From: Pseudomonas monsensis
GTDB lineage: Bacteria > Pseudomonadota > Gammaproteobacteria > Pseudomonadales > Pseudomonadaceae
Reading direction: 5' to 3'
NCBI RefSeq assembly: GCF_014268495.2
Contig: NZ_CP077087.1
Location: 3,289,501-3,353,500 of the forward strand
Length of the DNA stretch: 64,000 nt
Shown: piece by piece, positions 1 to 8,552 of the stretch
Layout of the letters: every line of letters starts with the position of its first letter
Position numbering within the stretch: position 1 is the stretch's first letter
The notes under the pieces: model-generated
Told to the model about the DNA's origin: nothing
Seen by the model: the letters and a program-made list of their open reading frames with translations, nothing else
The model's database searches: none
Translations under genes and position numbers: made by a program

Positions 1-915
1 ATGCACATGGGCGCCATCGGTTATGCGGTCAAACCGACCACTCGCGAAGAACTCAAGGACGTGTTTGCCCGTCTCGAAGCCAAGCTGACGCAGAAGGTCA
101 AACGCGTGCTGCTGGTCGAGGATGACGACCTGCAGCGCGAAAGCATTGCGCGCCTGATCGGCGATGAAGACATCGAAATCACCGCCGTGGGCCTGGCCCA
201 GGACGCTCTCGAGCTGTTGCGCACAACGATCTACGACTGCATGGTCATCGACCTGAAGTTGCCGGACATGCTCGGCAACGAGTTGCTCAAGCGTATGTCC
301 ACCGAAGATATCTGCTCGTTCCCGCCGGTGATTGTCTACACCGGGCGCAACCTGACGCGCGATGAAGAAGCCGATCTGCGCAAGTATTCGCGCTCGATCA
401 TCATCAAGGGCGCACGCTCGCCTGAGCGTTTGCTGGATGAGGTCACACTCTTTCTGCACAAAGTCGAATCGCAGTTGTCCCATGAAAGGCAGAAGATGCT
501 CAAGACTGCGCGCAGCCGCGACAAGGTCTTCGAAGGTCGCAAGGTGCTGCTGGTGGACGACGATGTGCGCAACATTTTCGCCCTGACCAGTGCGCTGGAA
601 CACAAGGGCGCAGTCGTGGTGATCGGTCGTAACGGCCGTGAGGCGATTGAAAAACTCAATGAAGTCGAGGACATCGACCTGGTGCTGATGGACGTGATGA
701 TGCCGGAAATGGATGGTTTTGAAGCCACCACGGAAATCCGCAAGGATCCGCGCTGGCGCAAACTGCCGATCATCGCGGTAACGGCCAAGGCCATGAAGGA
801 TGATCAGGAGCGCTGCCTGCAGGCGGGCGCCAATGATTACCTGGCCAAGCCCATCGACCTGGATCGCCTGTTCTCGCTGATTCGCGTGTGGTTACCGAAA
901 ATGGAACGCATTTAG
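1..915 (+). CDS. C-terminal part of a multi-receiver hybrid sensor kinase (5' end outside window)
   Basis: This is the tail of a large hybrid histidine kinase that enters the window already open; the ATG at base 1 is probably internal. Residues 1-33 are the end of one receiver domain (GYAVKPT, the conserved Lys-Pro). A second receiver covers about 35-155, with acidic pocket VEDDD and phospho-acceptor region MVIDLKLPD. A third covers about 178-300, with VDDD, LMDVMMPEMDG and the K-P pair in YLAKPID. At least three receivers in series at the C-terminus is the layout of complex phosphorelay kinases. It runs directly into cheR, so kinase, CheR, CheB and two further two-component proteins look co-transcribed. 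The input and kinase domains cannot be seen. Confidence 0.88.
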   Translation: MHMGAIGYAVKPTTREELKDVFARLEAKLTQKVKRVLLVEDDDLQRESIARLIGDEDIEITAVGLAQDALELLRTTIYDCMVIDLKLPDMLGNELLKRMSTEDICSFPPVIVYTGRNLTRDEEADLRKYSRSIIIKGARSPERLLDEVTLFLHKVESQLSHERQKMLKTARSRDKVFEGRKVLLVDDDVRNIFALTSALEHKGAVVVIGRNGREAIEKLNEVEDIDLVLMDVMMPEMDGFEATTEIRKDPRWRKLPIIAVTAKAMKDDQERCLQAGANDYLAKPIDLDRLFSLIRVWLPKMERI

Positions 916-1748
916 TGGAACGCAGTAGCTCCGTTGAACGAAACAGCGAAATTGAATTGCGCTTGCTGATCGAGGCTATCTACCTCAAGTACAGCTACGA
1001 TTTTCGCGATTACTCCGGCGCCTCGATCAAGCGCCGGGTACAACACGCGTTGACCCAGTTCGAATGCGCAACCATTTCGGCGCTGCAGGAAAAGGTCCTG
1101 CACGATCCGACCGCGTTCATGCAGTTGTTGCAGTTGCTGACGATTCCGGTCAGCGAGATGTTCCGCGATCCGTCGCACTTCCTCGCCATTCGCAAGGAAG
1201 TGGTGCCGTTGCTGCGCACCTATCCGTCGATCAAGATCTGGATCGCCGGGTGCAGCACGGGCGAGGAGGTCTATTCGATGGCGATCCTGCTGCGCGAGGA
1301 AGGCTTGCTCGATCGCACGATCATTTATGCCACCGACATCAATCCGCGCTCGCTGGAAAAGGCCAAGCAGGGGATTTTCTCGATGGAGAACGTCCGGGCG
1401 TACACCGCCAACTACCAGCAAGCCGGCGGCCAGAGCTCGTTTTCCGACTACTACACGGCTGCTTATGGCTATGCGATTTTCGACAAGAGCCTGTGCGAAA
1501 ACGTGACGTTTGCCGACCACAGTCTGGCGACCGACAGCGTGTTCTCGGAAACCCAATTGATTTCCTGCCGTAACGTGCTGATCTATTTCAACAAGAAACT
1601 GCAGGACCGCGCTTTCGGGCTGTTCCATGAATCGCTTTGCCATCGCGGTTTCCTGGTGCTGGGCAGCAAGGAGACGCTGGATTTTTCCAGCTATGCCAAT
1701 CAGTTCGAGCCACTGGTGAAGCAAGAACGGATCTACCGCAAATCATGA
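915..1748 (+). CDS. cheR: CheR-type protein-glutamate O-methyltransferase
   Basis: Predicted S-adenosylmethionine-dependent methyltransferase of the CheR family, which methylates glutamates on chemoreceptors or receptor-like partners. An N-terminal all-alpha CheR domain is followed by the SAM-binding core, with IAGCSTGEE as the glycine-rich motif, YATDIN as the acidic ribose-binding loop and LISCRNVLIYF as the conserved CheR motif near the end. The GTG at 915 overlaps the upstream TAG stop by one base and has a weak GGAA upstream; a GTG at 888 is possible but has no visible ribosome site. The stop overlaps the next gene (ATGA), so translation is probably coupled to cheB. No CheA, CheW or receptor is nearby, so the pair may serve the adjacent sensor kinases rather than flagellar chemotaxis; that is inference. 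Confidence 0.9.
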   Translation: MERSSSVERNSEIELRLLIEAIYLKYSYDFRDYSGASIKRRVQHALTQFECATISALQEKVLHDPTAFMQLLQLLTIPVSEMFRDPSHFLAIRKEVVPLLRTYPSIKIWIAGCSTGEEVYSMAILLREEGLLDRTIIYATDINPRSLEKAKQGIFSMENVRAYTANYQQAGGQSSFSDYYTAAYGYAIFDKSLCENVTFADHSLATDSVFSETQLISCRNVLIYFNKKLQDRAFGLFHESLCHRGFLVLGSKETLDFSSYANQFEPLVKQERIYRKS

Positions 1749-2338
1749 ACGAGACCGTGGATTTGCCTCGCGTCGAGGCGATTGTGGTCGGGGCTTCCGC
1801 CGGTGGCGTCGAAGCGTTGCTGTCGCTGCTCGGGCCGCTGCGCCGGGGCTACGCGCTGCCGATCATTGTCGTCCTGCACTTGCCGGAAGAACGTCGCAGC
1901 CTGTTGGCCGAAGTTTTCTCCCGGCGGTTGGAGATGCCGGTGCACGAGGCCGTCGACAAACAGGACATTGCCGCCGGCACCGTTTATTTCGCGACGCCGG
2001 GCTATCACCTGTCCGTGGAGGAAGATCGCAGCCTGTCGTTGAGCCTTGAAGATCGCGTGCATCATTCGCGGCCGTCGATTGACTACCTGTTCGAATCGGC
2101 CGCCGACGTCTACGGTCCCGCGCTGGCCGCCGTTCTGCTGACCGGCGCCAATCACGATGGCGCGCGCGGCCTGGCGCAAGTCAAACACCGTGGCGGTCTG
2201 ACCATTGTCCAGGATCCCGAAGAGGCGCAAGTCGCCACCATGCCCCGGTCTGCGCTGAAACTGCAGCAGCCGGACCATGTCCTACCCATTCACGGCATCG
2301 GCCGTCTGCTTGTCGAGCTGGAACGAATCGCATGCTGA
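1745..2338 (+). CDS. cheB: Receiver-less CheB-type protein-glutamate methylesterase
   Basis: 197-residue stand-alone CheB catalytic domain, expected to remove methyl groups added by CheR. The family catalytic triad is visible: Ser18 in GASAGG, His45 in VLHLPEE and Asp138 in GANHDGARG. Classical CheB carries an N-terminal receiver that switches it on; here it is missing, so activity must be set by a partner, perhaps the receiver proteins on either side. The ATG at 1745 overlaps the cheR stop and the gene ends inside the start of the next kinase (7-base overlap), consistent with tight operon coupling. Confidence 0.92.
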   Translation: MNETVDLPRVEAIVVGASAGGVEALLSLLGPLRRGYALPIIVVLHLPEERRSLLAEVFSRRLEMPVHEAVDKQDIAAGTVYFATPGYHLSVEEDRSLSLSLEDRVHHSRPSIDYLFESAADVYGPALAAVLLTGANHDGARGLAQVKHRGGLTIVQDPEEAQVATMPRSALKLQQPDHVLPIHGIGRLLVELERIAC

Positions 2339-3546
2339 GTAATATCCAAGCCAAACTGCTGATCGTCGACGATCTGCCGGAAAACCTTCTGGCGCTCGAA
2401 GCGCTGATCAAGCGCGAAGACCGCAGCGTGTACAAGGCGCTGTCAGCGGACGAGGCATTGTCGCTGTTGTTGCAGCACGAATTCGCCATGGCCATCCTCG
2501 ACGTGCAAATGCCGGGCATGAACGGCTTTGAACTCGCCGAGTTGATGCGCGGCACCGAGAAAACCAAAAACATTCCGATCATCTTCGTCAGCGCTGCCGG
2601 CCGTGAACTGAACTACGCGTTCAAGGGCTACGAGAGCGGGGCGGTGGACTTCTTGCACAAACCGCTGGATATCCACGCGGTAAAGAGCAAGGTCAACGTC
2701 TTCGTCGACCTCTACCGCCAGAGCAAGGCCATGAAGCAACAGGTCGAAGCCTTGGAGCAGGCGCGCCGTGAGCAGGAAGCGCTGCTGCAACAACTGCAGA
2801 GCACTCAGCTGGAACTGGAGCAGGCGGTGCGCATGCGCGACGACTTCATGTCCATCGTCGCCCACGAAGTACGCACGCCACTCAACGGCCTGATCCTGGA
2901 AACCCAGTTGCGCAAGATGCATCTGGCGCGGGACAACGCCGCCGCGTTCACCCTCGACAAGATGCACGCGATGGTCGACCGCGACGAGCGCCAGATCAAA
3001 AGCCTGATTCGCCTGATCGAAGACATGCTCGATGTCTCGCGCATCCGTACCGGCAAACTGTCGATCCGGCCGAACCGTTTCGATCTGTCGCAGTTGGTGG
3101 CCAACCTGCTGCAGAACTTTGCCCAACAAATGGAGGCGGCGGAAACCGAAGTGATTTTCACCGCGCCGGCGCCGGTGGAAGGTCACTGGGACGAGTTCCG
3201 TATCGAGCAGGTGGTGTCCAACCTGCTGACCAATGCCCTGCGTTACGGCGGCCGAAGCCCGATCCAGGTGCGCGTTTACCGTGAAGGCGATGAGGCGCGG
3301 GTCGAGGTTCAGGACCGCGGCATCGGCATCAGTGCCGAGAATCAGAAACGTATTTTCCAACAGTTCGAACGGGTCTCCGCCAAGACGGTAGTGGCCGGGC
3401 TCGGGCTGGGTCTGTTCATTTCCGAGCAGATCGTCGCCGCCCATGGCGGTTCCATCGTCGTCGAGAGTGAAATCAACGAAGGCGCCCTGTTTCGCGTTTG
3501 TCTGCCAATCCAGGAAAACGGCAAATCCGACGCAACCTCTGAGTGA
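2332..3546 (+). CDS. Receiver-histidine kinase (REC-HisKA-HATPase) protein
   Basis: 404-residue cytoplasmic protein with reversed hybrid layout. An N-terminal receiver has acidic residues IVDD and phospho-acceptor Asp57 in AILDVQMPG. A coiled-coil linker spans about 130-168. The HisKA dimerisation helix has phospho-acceptor His178 in SIVAHEVRTPL, and the ATPase domain has N box NLLTNALRYG, G1 DRGIGI and G2 GLGLGLF. No membrane segment or sensory domain is seen, so the input is probably phosphotransfer onto the N-terminal receiver, for example from the upstream hybrid kinase. It overlaps cheB by 7 bases. Confidence 0.9.
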   Translation: MLSNIQAKLLIVDDLPENLLALEALIKREDRSVYKALSADEALSLLLQHEFAMAILDVQMPGMNGFELAELMRGTEKTKNIPIIFVSAAGRELNYAFKGYESGAVDFLHKPLDIHAVKSKVNVFVDLYRQSKAMKQQVEALEQARREQEALLQQLQSTQLELEQAVRMRDDFMSIVAHEVRTPLNGLILETQLRKMHLARDNAAAFTLDKMHAMVDRDERQIKSLIRLIEDMLDVSRIRTGKLSIRPNRFDLSQLVANLLQNFAQQMEAAETEVIFTAPAPVEGHWDEFRIEQVVSNLLTNALRYGGRSPIQVRVYREGDEARVEVQDRGIGISAENQKRIFQQFERVSAKTVVAGLGLGLFISEQIVAAHGGSIVVESEINEGALFRVCLPIQENGKSDATSE

Positions 3547-3590
3547 CCGCACGGTCGTATCAGCAGCTATTGACCGAACAAAGGCTTCCC

Positions 3591-3968
3591 ATGAGCGTAG
3601 ATGCACAAGATGTAGTACTCGTCGTCGAGGACGAACCGGTTATCTTGATGATCCTGACGGATTACTTGTCAGGACAGGGGTATCGCGTATTGCAGGCCGA
3701 AAACGGCGAGCAGGCGTTCGAAATTCTTGCGAGCAAACCGCATCTGGACATGTTGATCACCGATTTTCGCCTGCCTGGCGGCATTTCCGGCGTGCAGATC
3801 GCCGAACCCGCCGTGAAGCTGCGACCCGATCTCAAAGTGATCTTTATCAGCGGTTACCCGCAGGAAATCCGCGAGACCGGCAGCCCGATCACGCGCAAGG
3901 CGCCGATTCTGGAAAAGCCCTTCGATCTGGACGTATTACAGGAAAAGATCCAGGAACTGCTCGCCTGA
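3591..3968 (+). CDS. Single-domain response regulator
   Basis: 125-residue stand-alone receiver: acidic pocket VVEDE at about 11-15, phospho-acceptor Asp58 in MLITDFRLPGG, and a conserved Lys-Pro near the end (EKPFD). There is no output domain, so it probably acts as a phosphorelay shuttle or binds a protein target. The ATG at 3591 has AAGG six bases upstream; an upstream GTG at 3543 in the same frame overlaps the previous stop but lacks a ribosome site. It is the last gene of the plus-strand signalling operon and converges on the hybrid kinase at 3998. Confidence 0.88.
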   Translation: MSVDAQDVVLVVEDEPVILMILTDYLSGQGYRVLQAENGEQAFEILASKPHLDMLITDFRLPGGISGVQIAEPAVKLRPDLKVIFISGYPQEIRETGSPITRKAPILEKPFDLDVLQEKIQELLA

Positions 3969-3997
3969 CCTCATCAGCGCCCCTCTACAGGCGCTGT

Positions 3998-5668
3998 TCA
4001 GGTGTTGATCATCTCGCGCACCTTGGCGGTGAGCAGATCGAAGGTGAAAGGCTTGGTGATCATCTGCATCCCGGAGTCGAGGAACCCGCCGCGCACGGCA
4101 GCATGCTCGGCATACCCGGTAATGAACAAGACCTTGAGACCCGGACGATACTGCCGTCCGACCTCTGCCAGTTGCCGGCCATTCATGCCCGGCAGGCCGA
4201 CATCACTGATCAGCAGGTCGATGCGCTGGGTTGAGTTGAGGATCGGTACCGCGCCATCGGCATCGCTGGCCTCGACGAAGGCATAACCCAGTTCACTGAG
4301 CACCGCGCTGACCAGCAAGCGCACGGCCGGGTCGTCTTCGACGATCAGCACGGTTTCACCATGCAGTGCCTCGGGCGCCTGATAAGCGATGTCTTCGGAG
4401 CGCGAGAGTTCTTCACCGCGAAAGCGCGGCAGATAGAGTTTGACGGTGGTGCCCTGATCGATTTCGCTGTCGATCGAGACGTGACCACGCGATTGTTTGC
4501 TGAAACCGTAGATCATCGACAGACCCAGGCCGGTGCCCTGACCGATGGGCTTGGTGGTGAAAAACGGGTCGAACGCCCGACTGATCACGCTCTGTGGCAT
4601 GCCGCTGCCATTGTCGGTAACGCTGAGCATCACGTAATCGCCGGGTTCCAGGTTGTCGTAGGCCTCGGTGAGTTCGCGGTCCAGGACCTGATTGCTGGTC
4701 TCGACCACCAGTTTGCCGCCCTCGGGCATCGCGTCGCGGGCATTGAGCACAAGGTTGAGCAGAGCGCTTTCCAGTTGATTCGGATCCGCCTCGGCTACCC
4801 ACAGCCGGTCATTCAGACGCATGTCCAGCTGGATGCTTTCGTTGAGGCTGCGTTGCAGCAGTTCGCCCATCGACTCCACCAGTGCGTTCATTTGCACGGC
4901 TTTGGAGTCGAGCGATTGCCGGCGGGAAAATGCCAACAGACGGTGGGTCAGGCCCGCCGCGCGGTTGGCCGAGGTGACGCCCAGGTCGATCAGGCTGTCG
5001 AGGTCATCCGTGCGCCCACGGGCCAGACGCCGACGCAGCAGTTCGAGACTGCCGATGATCCCGGTGAGCATATTGTTGAAGTCGTGGGCGATACCGCCGG
5101 TGAGCTGGCCGACCGCTTCCATTTTCTGCGACTGCCGCAAGGCTTCTTCGTTGTGCCGCAGTTGCGCGGTGCGTTCCTCGACTTGTTGTTCGAGAGTCTC
5201 CAGCGTCGATTGCAGGCGCCGTTCACTTTCACTCAGGTCGATCAGGCGGTCACGTGCCTCGTACTGTCGTCGGCGTCCGCGCAGGGCGGCCGAGACCATA
5301 CTGACCAGCGTCGCCGGATGAAACGGCCGTTCAAGGAACGTCACGTTACCCAGTTGATCACTCAGGCGCGAAGACGGGCCCTGTTCCTGGCCGCCATGAT
5401 GGGTCAGCAGCACGATCGGCATGTCCGACCATGCCGGTTGCTGTTCAAGGTAATCAAATAACGCCTCAAGATCCGGGCCACGCAACGCTTCGGCGGCGAT
5501 CAGCAGCAGCCCGGCGCCGGGCTCCAGTTGCTCGCATAACGCACCCAGATCCGGTGTGATCTGGCCGCCGAAGCCCGCTTCGTTGAGGATCATCAGGGCA
5601 ACCTGGCTGTCGCGACCCATGGGCGCCAGGATTAGCGCGCGTTCGGCCAGAGGTACCGACACCGTCAC
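3998..5668 (-). CDS. Hybrid sensor histidine kinase with degenerate N-terminal receiver
   Basis: 556 residues, soluble. The first ~130 residues have the length and ending of a receiver (FLERPFHP resembles the K-P loop), but the phospho-acceptor region reads GLLLIAAEAL with no Asp, so it is probably a pseudo-receiver used for protein contact. A coiled coil at about 140-185 leads to the HisKA motif GGIAHDFNNML and an ATPase domain with NLVLNARDAMP, DNGSGMP and GQGTGLGLSM. A complete C-terminal receiver has IVEDD and LLISDVGLPGMNG. The GTG start overlaps the kaiC-like stop by four bases (GTGA), implying translational coupling. KaiC-like ATPase plus kinase in one operon suggests that the ATPase feeds the kinase. 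Confidence 0.9.
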   Translation of the reverse strand: MTVSVPLAERALILAPMGRDSQVALMILNEAGFGGQITPDLGALCEQLEPGAGLLLIAAEALRGPDLEALFDYLEQQPAWSDMPIVLLTHHGGQEQGPSSRLSDQLGNVTFLERPFHPATLVSMVSAALRGRRRQYEARDRLIDLSESERRLQSTLETLEQQVEERTAQLRHNEEALRQSQKMEAVGQLTGGIAHDFNNMLTGIIGSLELLRRRLARGRTDDLDSLIDLGVTSANRAAGLTHRLLAFSRRQSLDSKAVQMNALVESMGELLQRSLNESIQLDMRLNDRLWVAEADPNQLESALLNLVLNARDAMPEGGKLVVETSNQVLDRELTEAYDNLEPGDYVMLSVTDNGSGMPQSVISRAFDPFFTTKPIGQGTGLGLSMIYGFSKQSRGHVSIDSEIDQGTTVKLYLPRFRGEELSRSEDIAYQAPEALHGETVLIVEDDPAVRLLVSAVLSELGYAFVEASDADGAVPILNSTQRIDLLISDVGLPGMNGRQLAEVGRQYRPGLKVLFITGYAEHAAVRGGFLDSGMQMITKPFTFDLLTAKVREMINT

Positions 5669-7167
5669 AATATTTCTTCCTGCAGCAGCGGGTTGCTCGC
5701 GCCAAGATAGGTGGGCACTCCGCGCAGCACGCCCTGGAAGGCATCAAGCGGTTCGCCGATGGTCATGCCCTGAGAGGAAATCCGGTATTCGCGGATGGTC
5801 GACTCATGGCTGCCGGTACGTTTCTTGATGATGGAAATCGCCCGGCGGACTTTGCCGATGGCTTCGAAGTAGCGCAGCAGGATCACCGTGTCGGCCAGGT
5901 AAGTGATGTCGACCGGAGCCTGCATGTCGCCCACCAGGCCATGCTGGGCAACAGTCATGAAGGTCGCTGCACCCTTGCGGTTCAGGTACAGCAGCAACTC
6001 GTGCATGTGCAGCACCAGCGCGTTCTCTTCGGGCATGGCGGCCTGATAGCCGTTGATACTGTCAATCACCACGGTTTTGATGTCGCGCTCATCGACGCAA
6101 CGCCGCACCCGGTGCGAAAACTCGCCCGGCGACAGCTCGGCGGCATCGACTTGCTCGATCAGCAGATTACCGGTGGCCTGCAGGGCCTTGAGGTCGATGC
6201 CGATATTGCGCATGCGCTCGAACAGCAGGCCCAGCTCTTCATCAAAAATGAACAGGGCTGCTTTCTCGCCCCGGCCCACGGCCGCTGCGGCGAAGATCAT
6301 CGAGATCAGCGATTTACCGGTACCGGCCGGGCCGAGGATCAAGGTGCTGGAGCCGGCTTCGACACCACCACCGAGCAAGGAATCCATCTCCTTGATGCCG
6401 CTGGTCAATTGCAGGCGCGGGTACTCACTTCGATGTTCAGCGGCCACCAGGCGCGGGAAGACATGCACGCCGTCGCCCATGATGGTGAAGTCATGGAAGC
6501 CCCCACGGTATTTTTGCCCGCGATACTTGATCACCCGTATGCGTCGACGTTCGGCGCCGTAGTTGGGTGTCAATTCTTCAAGGCGAATCACACCGTGGGC
6601 CACGCTGTGCACGGTTTTGTCGAGGGATTCGGTGGTCAGGTCGTCGAGCAGCAGAACGGTGGCGTCGTAGCGCACGAAGTAGTGCTTGATCGCCAGAATC
6701 TGTCGGCGGTAGCGCAAGGAGCTTTGCGCCAGCAGGCGAATTTCCGACAGACTGTCGAGCACCACGCGAGTCGGTTTGAAGCGCTCGACTACTTCGAAAA
6801 TCTGCTTGGTCGCTTCGCCCAGTTCCAGGTCGGAGGAGTACAGCAGACTCTGTTGATGCTCGGCATTGAGCAGGCTTTCCGGCGGCGTCAGCTCGAAGAT
6901 TTCGATGTTCTCATTGAGCTCCCAGCCGTGGGACAGCGCACCCTGGCGCAGCTCACGCTCGGTTTCCGACAGCGTGATGTACAAACAGCGTTCGCCAGCG
7001 CTGGCGCCGGCCAGGAGGAAATGCAAAGCGACGGTGGTTTTGCCGGTTCCGGGTTCACCTTCAAGCAAAAACACATGTCCGCGAGACAGGCCACCGGCCA
7101 GGATGTCATCCAGACCCTCGATGCCGGTAGCGGCTTTTGCACTGATCAACGCGTTAGATGTAGACAA
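5665..7167 (-). CDS. KaiC-like tandem RecA-fold ATPase
   Basis: Protein of 500 residues with two KaiC/RecA-type P-loop domains. The first has Walker A GEPGTGKTT at about 37-45, the second GPAGTGKS near residue 280; each is preceded by the family signature of a Gly-rich IxxLDxxLGGG segment. Cyanobacterial KaiC is the clock ATPase, but bacterial homologues without KaiA/KaiB usually act as ATP-driven signalling hubs beside histidine kinases, as here. An ATG at 7182 opens the frame without a ribosome site, whereas the TTG at 7167 has AGAGGG six bases upstream and gives a typical N-terminus, so I prefer TTG. No KaiB-like gene is seen. Confidence 0.87.
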   Translation of the reverse strand: MSTSNALISAKAATGIEGLDDILAGGLSRGHVFLLEGEPGTGKTTVALHFLLAGASAGERCLYITLSETERELRQGALSHGWELNENIEIFELTPPESLLNAEHQQSLLYSSDLELGEATKQIFEVVERFKPTRVVLDSLSEIRLLAQSSLRYRRQILAIKHYFVRYDATVLLLDDLTTESLDKTVHSVAHGVIRLEELTPNYGAERRRIRVIKYRGQKYRGGFHDFTIMGDGVHVFPRLVAAEHRSEYPRLQLTSGIKEMDSLLGGGVEAGSSTLILGPAGTGKSLISMIFAAAAVGRGEKAALFIFDEELGLLFERMRNIGIDLKALQATGNLLIEQVDAAELSPGEFSHRVRRCVDERDIKTVVIDSINGYQAAMPEENALVLHMHELLLYLNRKGAATFMTVAQHGLVGDMQAPVDITYLADTVILLRYFEAIGKVRRAISIIKKRTGSHESTIREYRISSQGMTIGEPLDAFQGVLRGVPTYLGASNPLLQEEIL

Positions 7168-7325
7168 AAAATGCCCTCTCATGACTAGGGGAGGCGAGGC
7201 GCTTTCTTGAAAGCGTTCGCCTGAAATACTTGACCCTCGTCAGGGATGGCAGTTCCGATTTTTATTTCGAGAGCCTTGAGGATGTGTGCTGAAACCCCCG
7301 GCAGGCTGCGATCTGTCGATCGTGT

Positions 7326-8381
7326 TCAGAGCCCTTGTTGCAACGCCGGATCATCCGGATTCAACTGTTCCAGCTGCGCCTGCAGAATCTGCACATTCTG
7401 CAGCTGTCCGCTTTCTTTCCAGTAACTGATCAGCAGCACTCGCGCTTTGCGATCGGCCGGGTGCCGCTGGACGATTTCCTGCAACTGCTTCTGCGCTGCT
7501 TCCAGCTCCTCCGCGCTGTGCAGCGTGGTAGCGAGGTCATAGCGATAATCCTTGTTGTCGGGTTCGAGCTCGACCGCTTTGGACAGGCCGAGCAGGGCAT
7601 ATTCGCGTTGGCCGTGGTGCAACAGCCACAGCCCGAGGGCATGTTGCAGATACGCGGAGTCGGGCTGGGCTTTCAGTTGCTGCGCGAGCAGTTGCCGGGC
7701 GGCGTCGCTCTGACCCTGGCGGTCGAGCACGTCGATCTGCATGACCAGGGCCTGCAGGTTGCCGGGCTCCAGACGCAGAGTATTGTCCAGCGCGACCTGG
7801 GCTTCTTTGAGTTCAGCGTTATGCAGGTAGAGACGCGCCAGTTGAGCGTAGGTGGCGGCGCTTTCCGGTTGCGCCTTGAGCGCCTGCTCCCAACCGTCAA
7901 TCGCCTGCTGCAACGGCGCGAAATACAACCCCAGTTCATCCGGCGTCAGGCCGAGCAGGGCATTGATGGCGGCAAAGCGAACGGTCTGGTCTTGATCGTC
8001 GAGCATCGGCCCCAGCAACAGGCTGCGCTGCCCGCCAGGCACCAGACCGACCACGCTGTGGATCGCCGCCAGCCGCACCTCCGGGGCTTCGTTTTGCAGG
8101 TCGGCGTCAGCCAGTTTCAAAGCCTGCGGGCTCGGATAGTTAGGCAATTCGGCGTGCAGCCAGACGCGGCGTTTGATCGACAGATCCGGTCGACCCAATT
8201 GCTGATACAGCTGACGTGCAGCTCCCGGCTGACCGGTGCGGGCAGCGCTCAGCGCTTCGCTGTAACCACGCCGGATGGCTTCCGGAACGACCGGGGCCGT
8301 GCTGCGCAAAGACAGCCACGCCACGACGACAACAAGCACAAGGGCAAGGCTGATAAACAGGTAGCGGCGCGATGAAGACAT
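7326..8381 (-). CDS. Membrane-anchored tetratricopeptide repeat protein
   Basis: 351 residues. An N-terminal hydrophobic helix (about 8-26) gives a signal anchor with the bulk in the periplasm. Residues about 90-150 resemble HEAT-like alpha repeats (EVRLAAIHSVVG, TVRFAAINALLG), followed by TPR units from about 160 to the end with typical spacing (AATYAQLARLYLHNAELKEA, LGLSKAVELEPDN). TPR proteins are scaffolds; no enzymatic motif is seen. Related multihaem-protein-associated TPR proteins exist, but no CxxCH motif is present here. It is divergent from the FUSC gene and upstream of kaiC on the same strand, 158 bases away, so co-transcription is uncertain. Confidence 0.75.
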   Translation of the reverse strand: MSSSRRYLFISLALVLVVVVAWLSLRSTAPVVPEAIRRGYSEALSAARTGQPGAARQLYQQLGRPDLSIKRRVWLHAELPNYPSPQALKLADADLQNEAPEVRLAAIHSVVGLVPGGQRSLLLGPMLDDQDQTVRFAAINALLGLTPDELGLYFAPLQQAIDGWEQALKAQPESAATYAQLARLYLHNAELKEAQVALDNTLRLEPGNLQALVMQIDVLDRQGQSDAARQLLAQQLKAQPDSAYLQHALGLWLLHHGQREYALLGLSKAVELEPDNKDYRYDLATTLHSAEELEAAQKQLQEIVQRHPADRKARVLLISYWKESGQLQNVQILQAQLEQLNPDDPALQQGL

Positions 8382-8552
8382 GCAGGTTTCCGTGAACTGG
8401 CGTTTTTTTGGCAGAACGGCAAGCTTCGGTCAGCGAGCGCCATGAGTCAAACCCATACCTGCGAATCGCCCTACAGGTTGCGTCGACTCTGTGAACCGTC
8501 ACGCTTTCATGGCAGTGTCTACGCTAGCAGGAGTTACTTTACGAGTGTGCCC

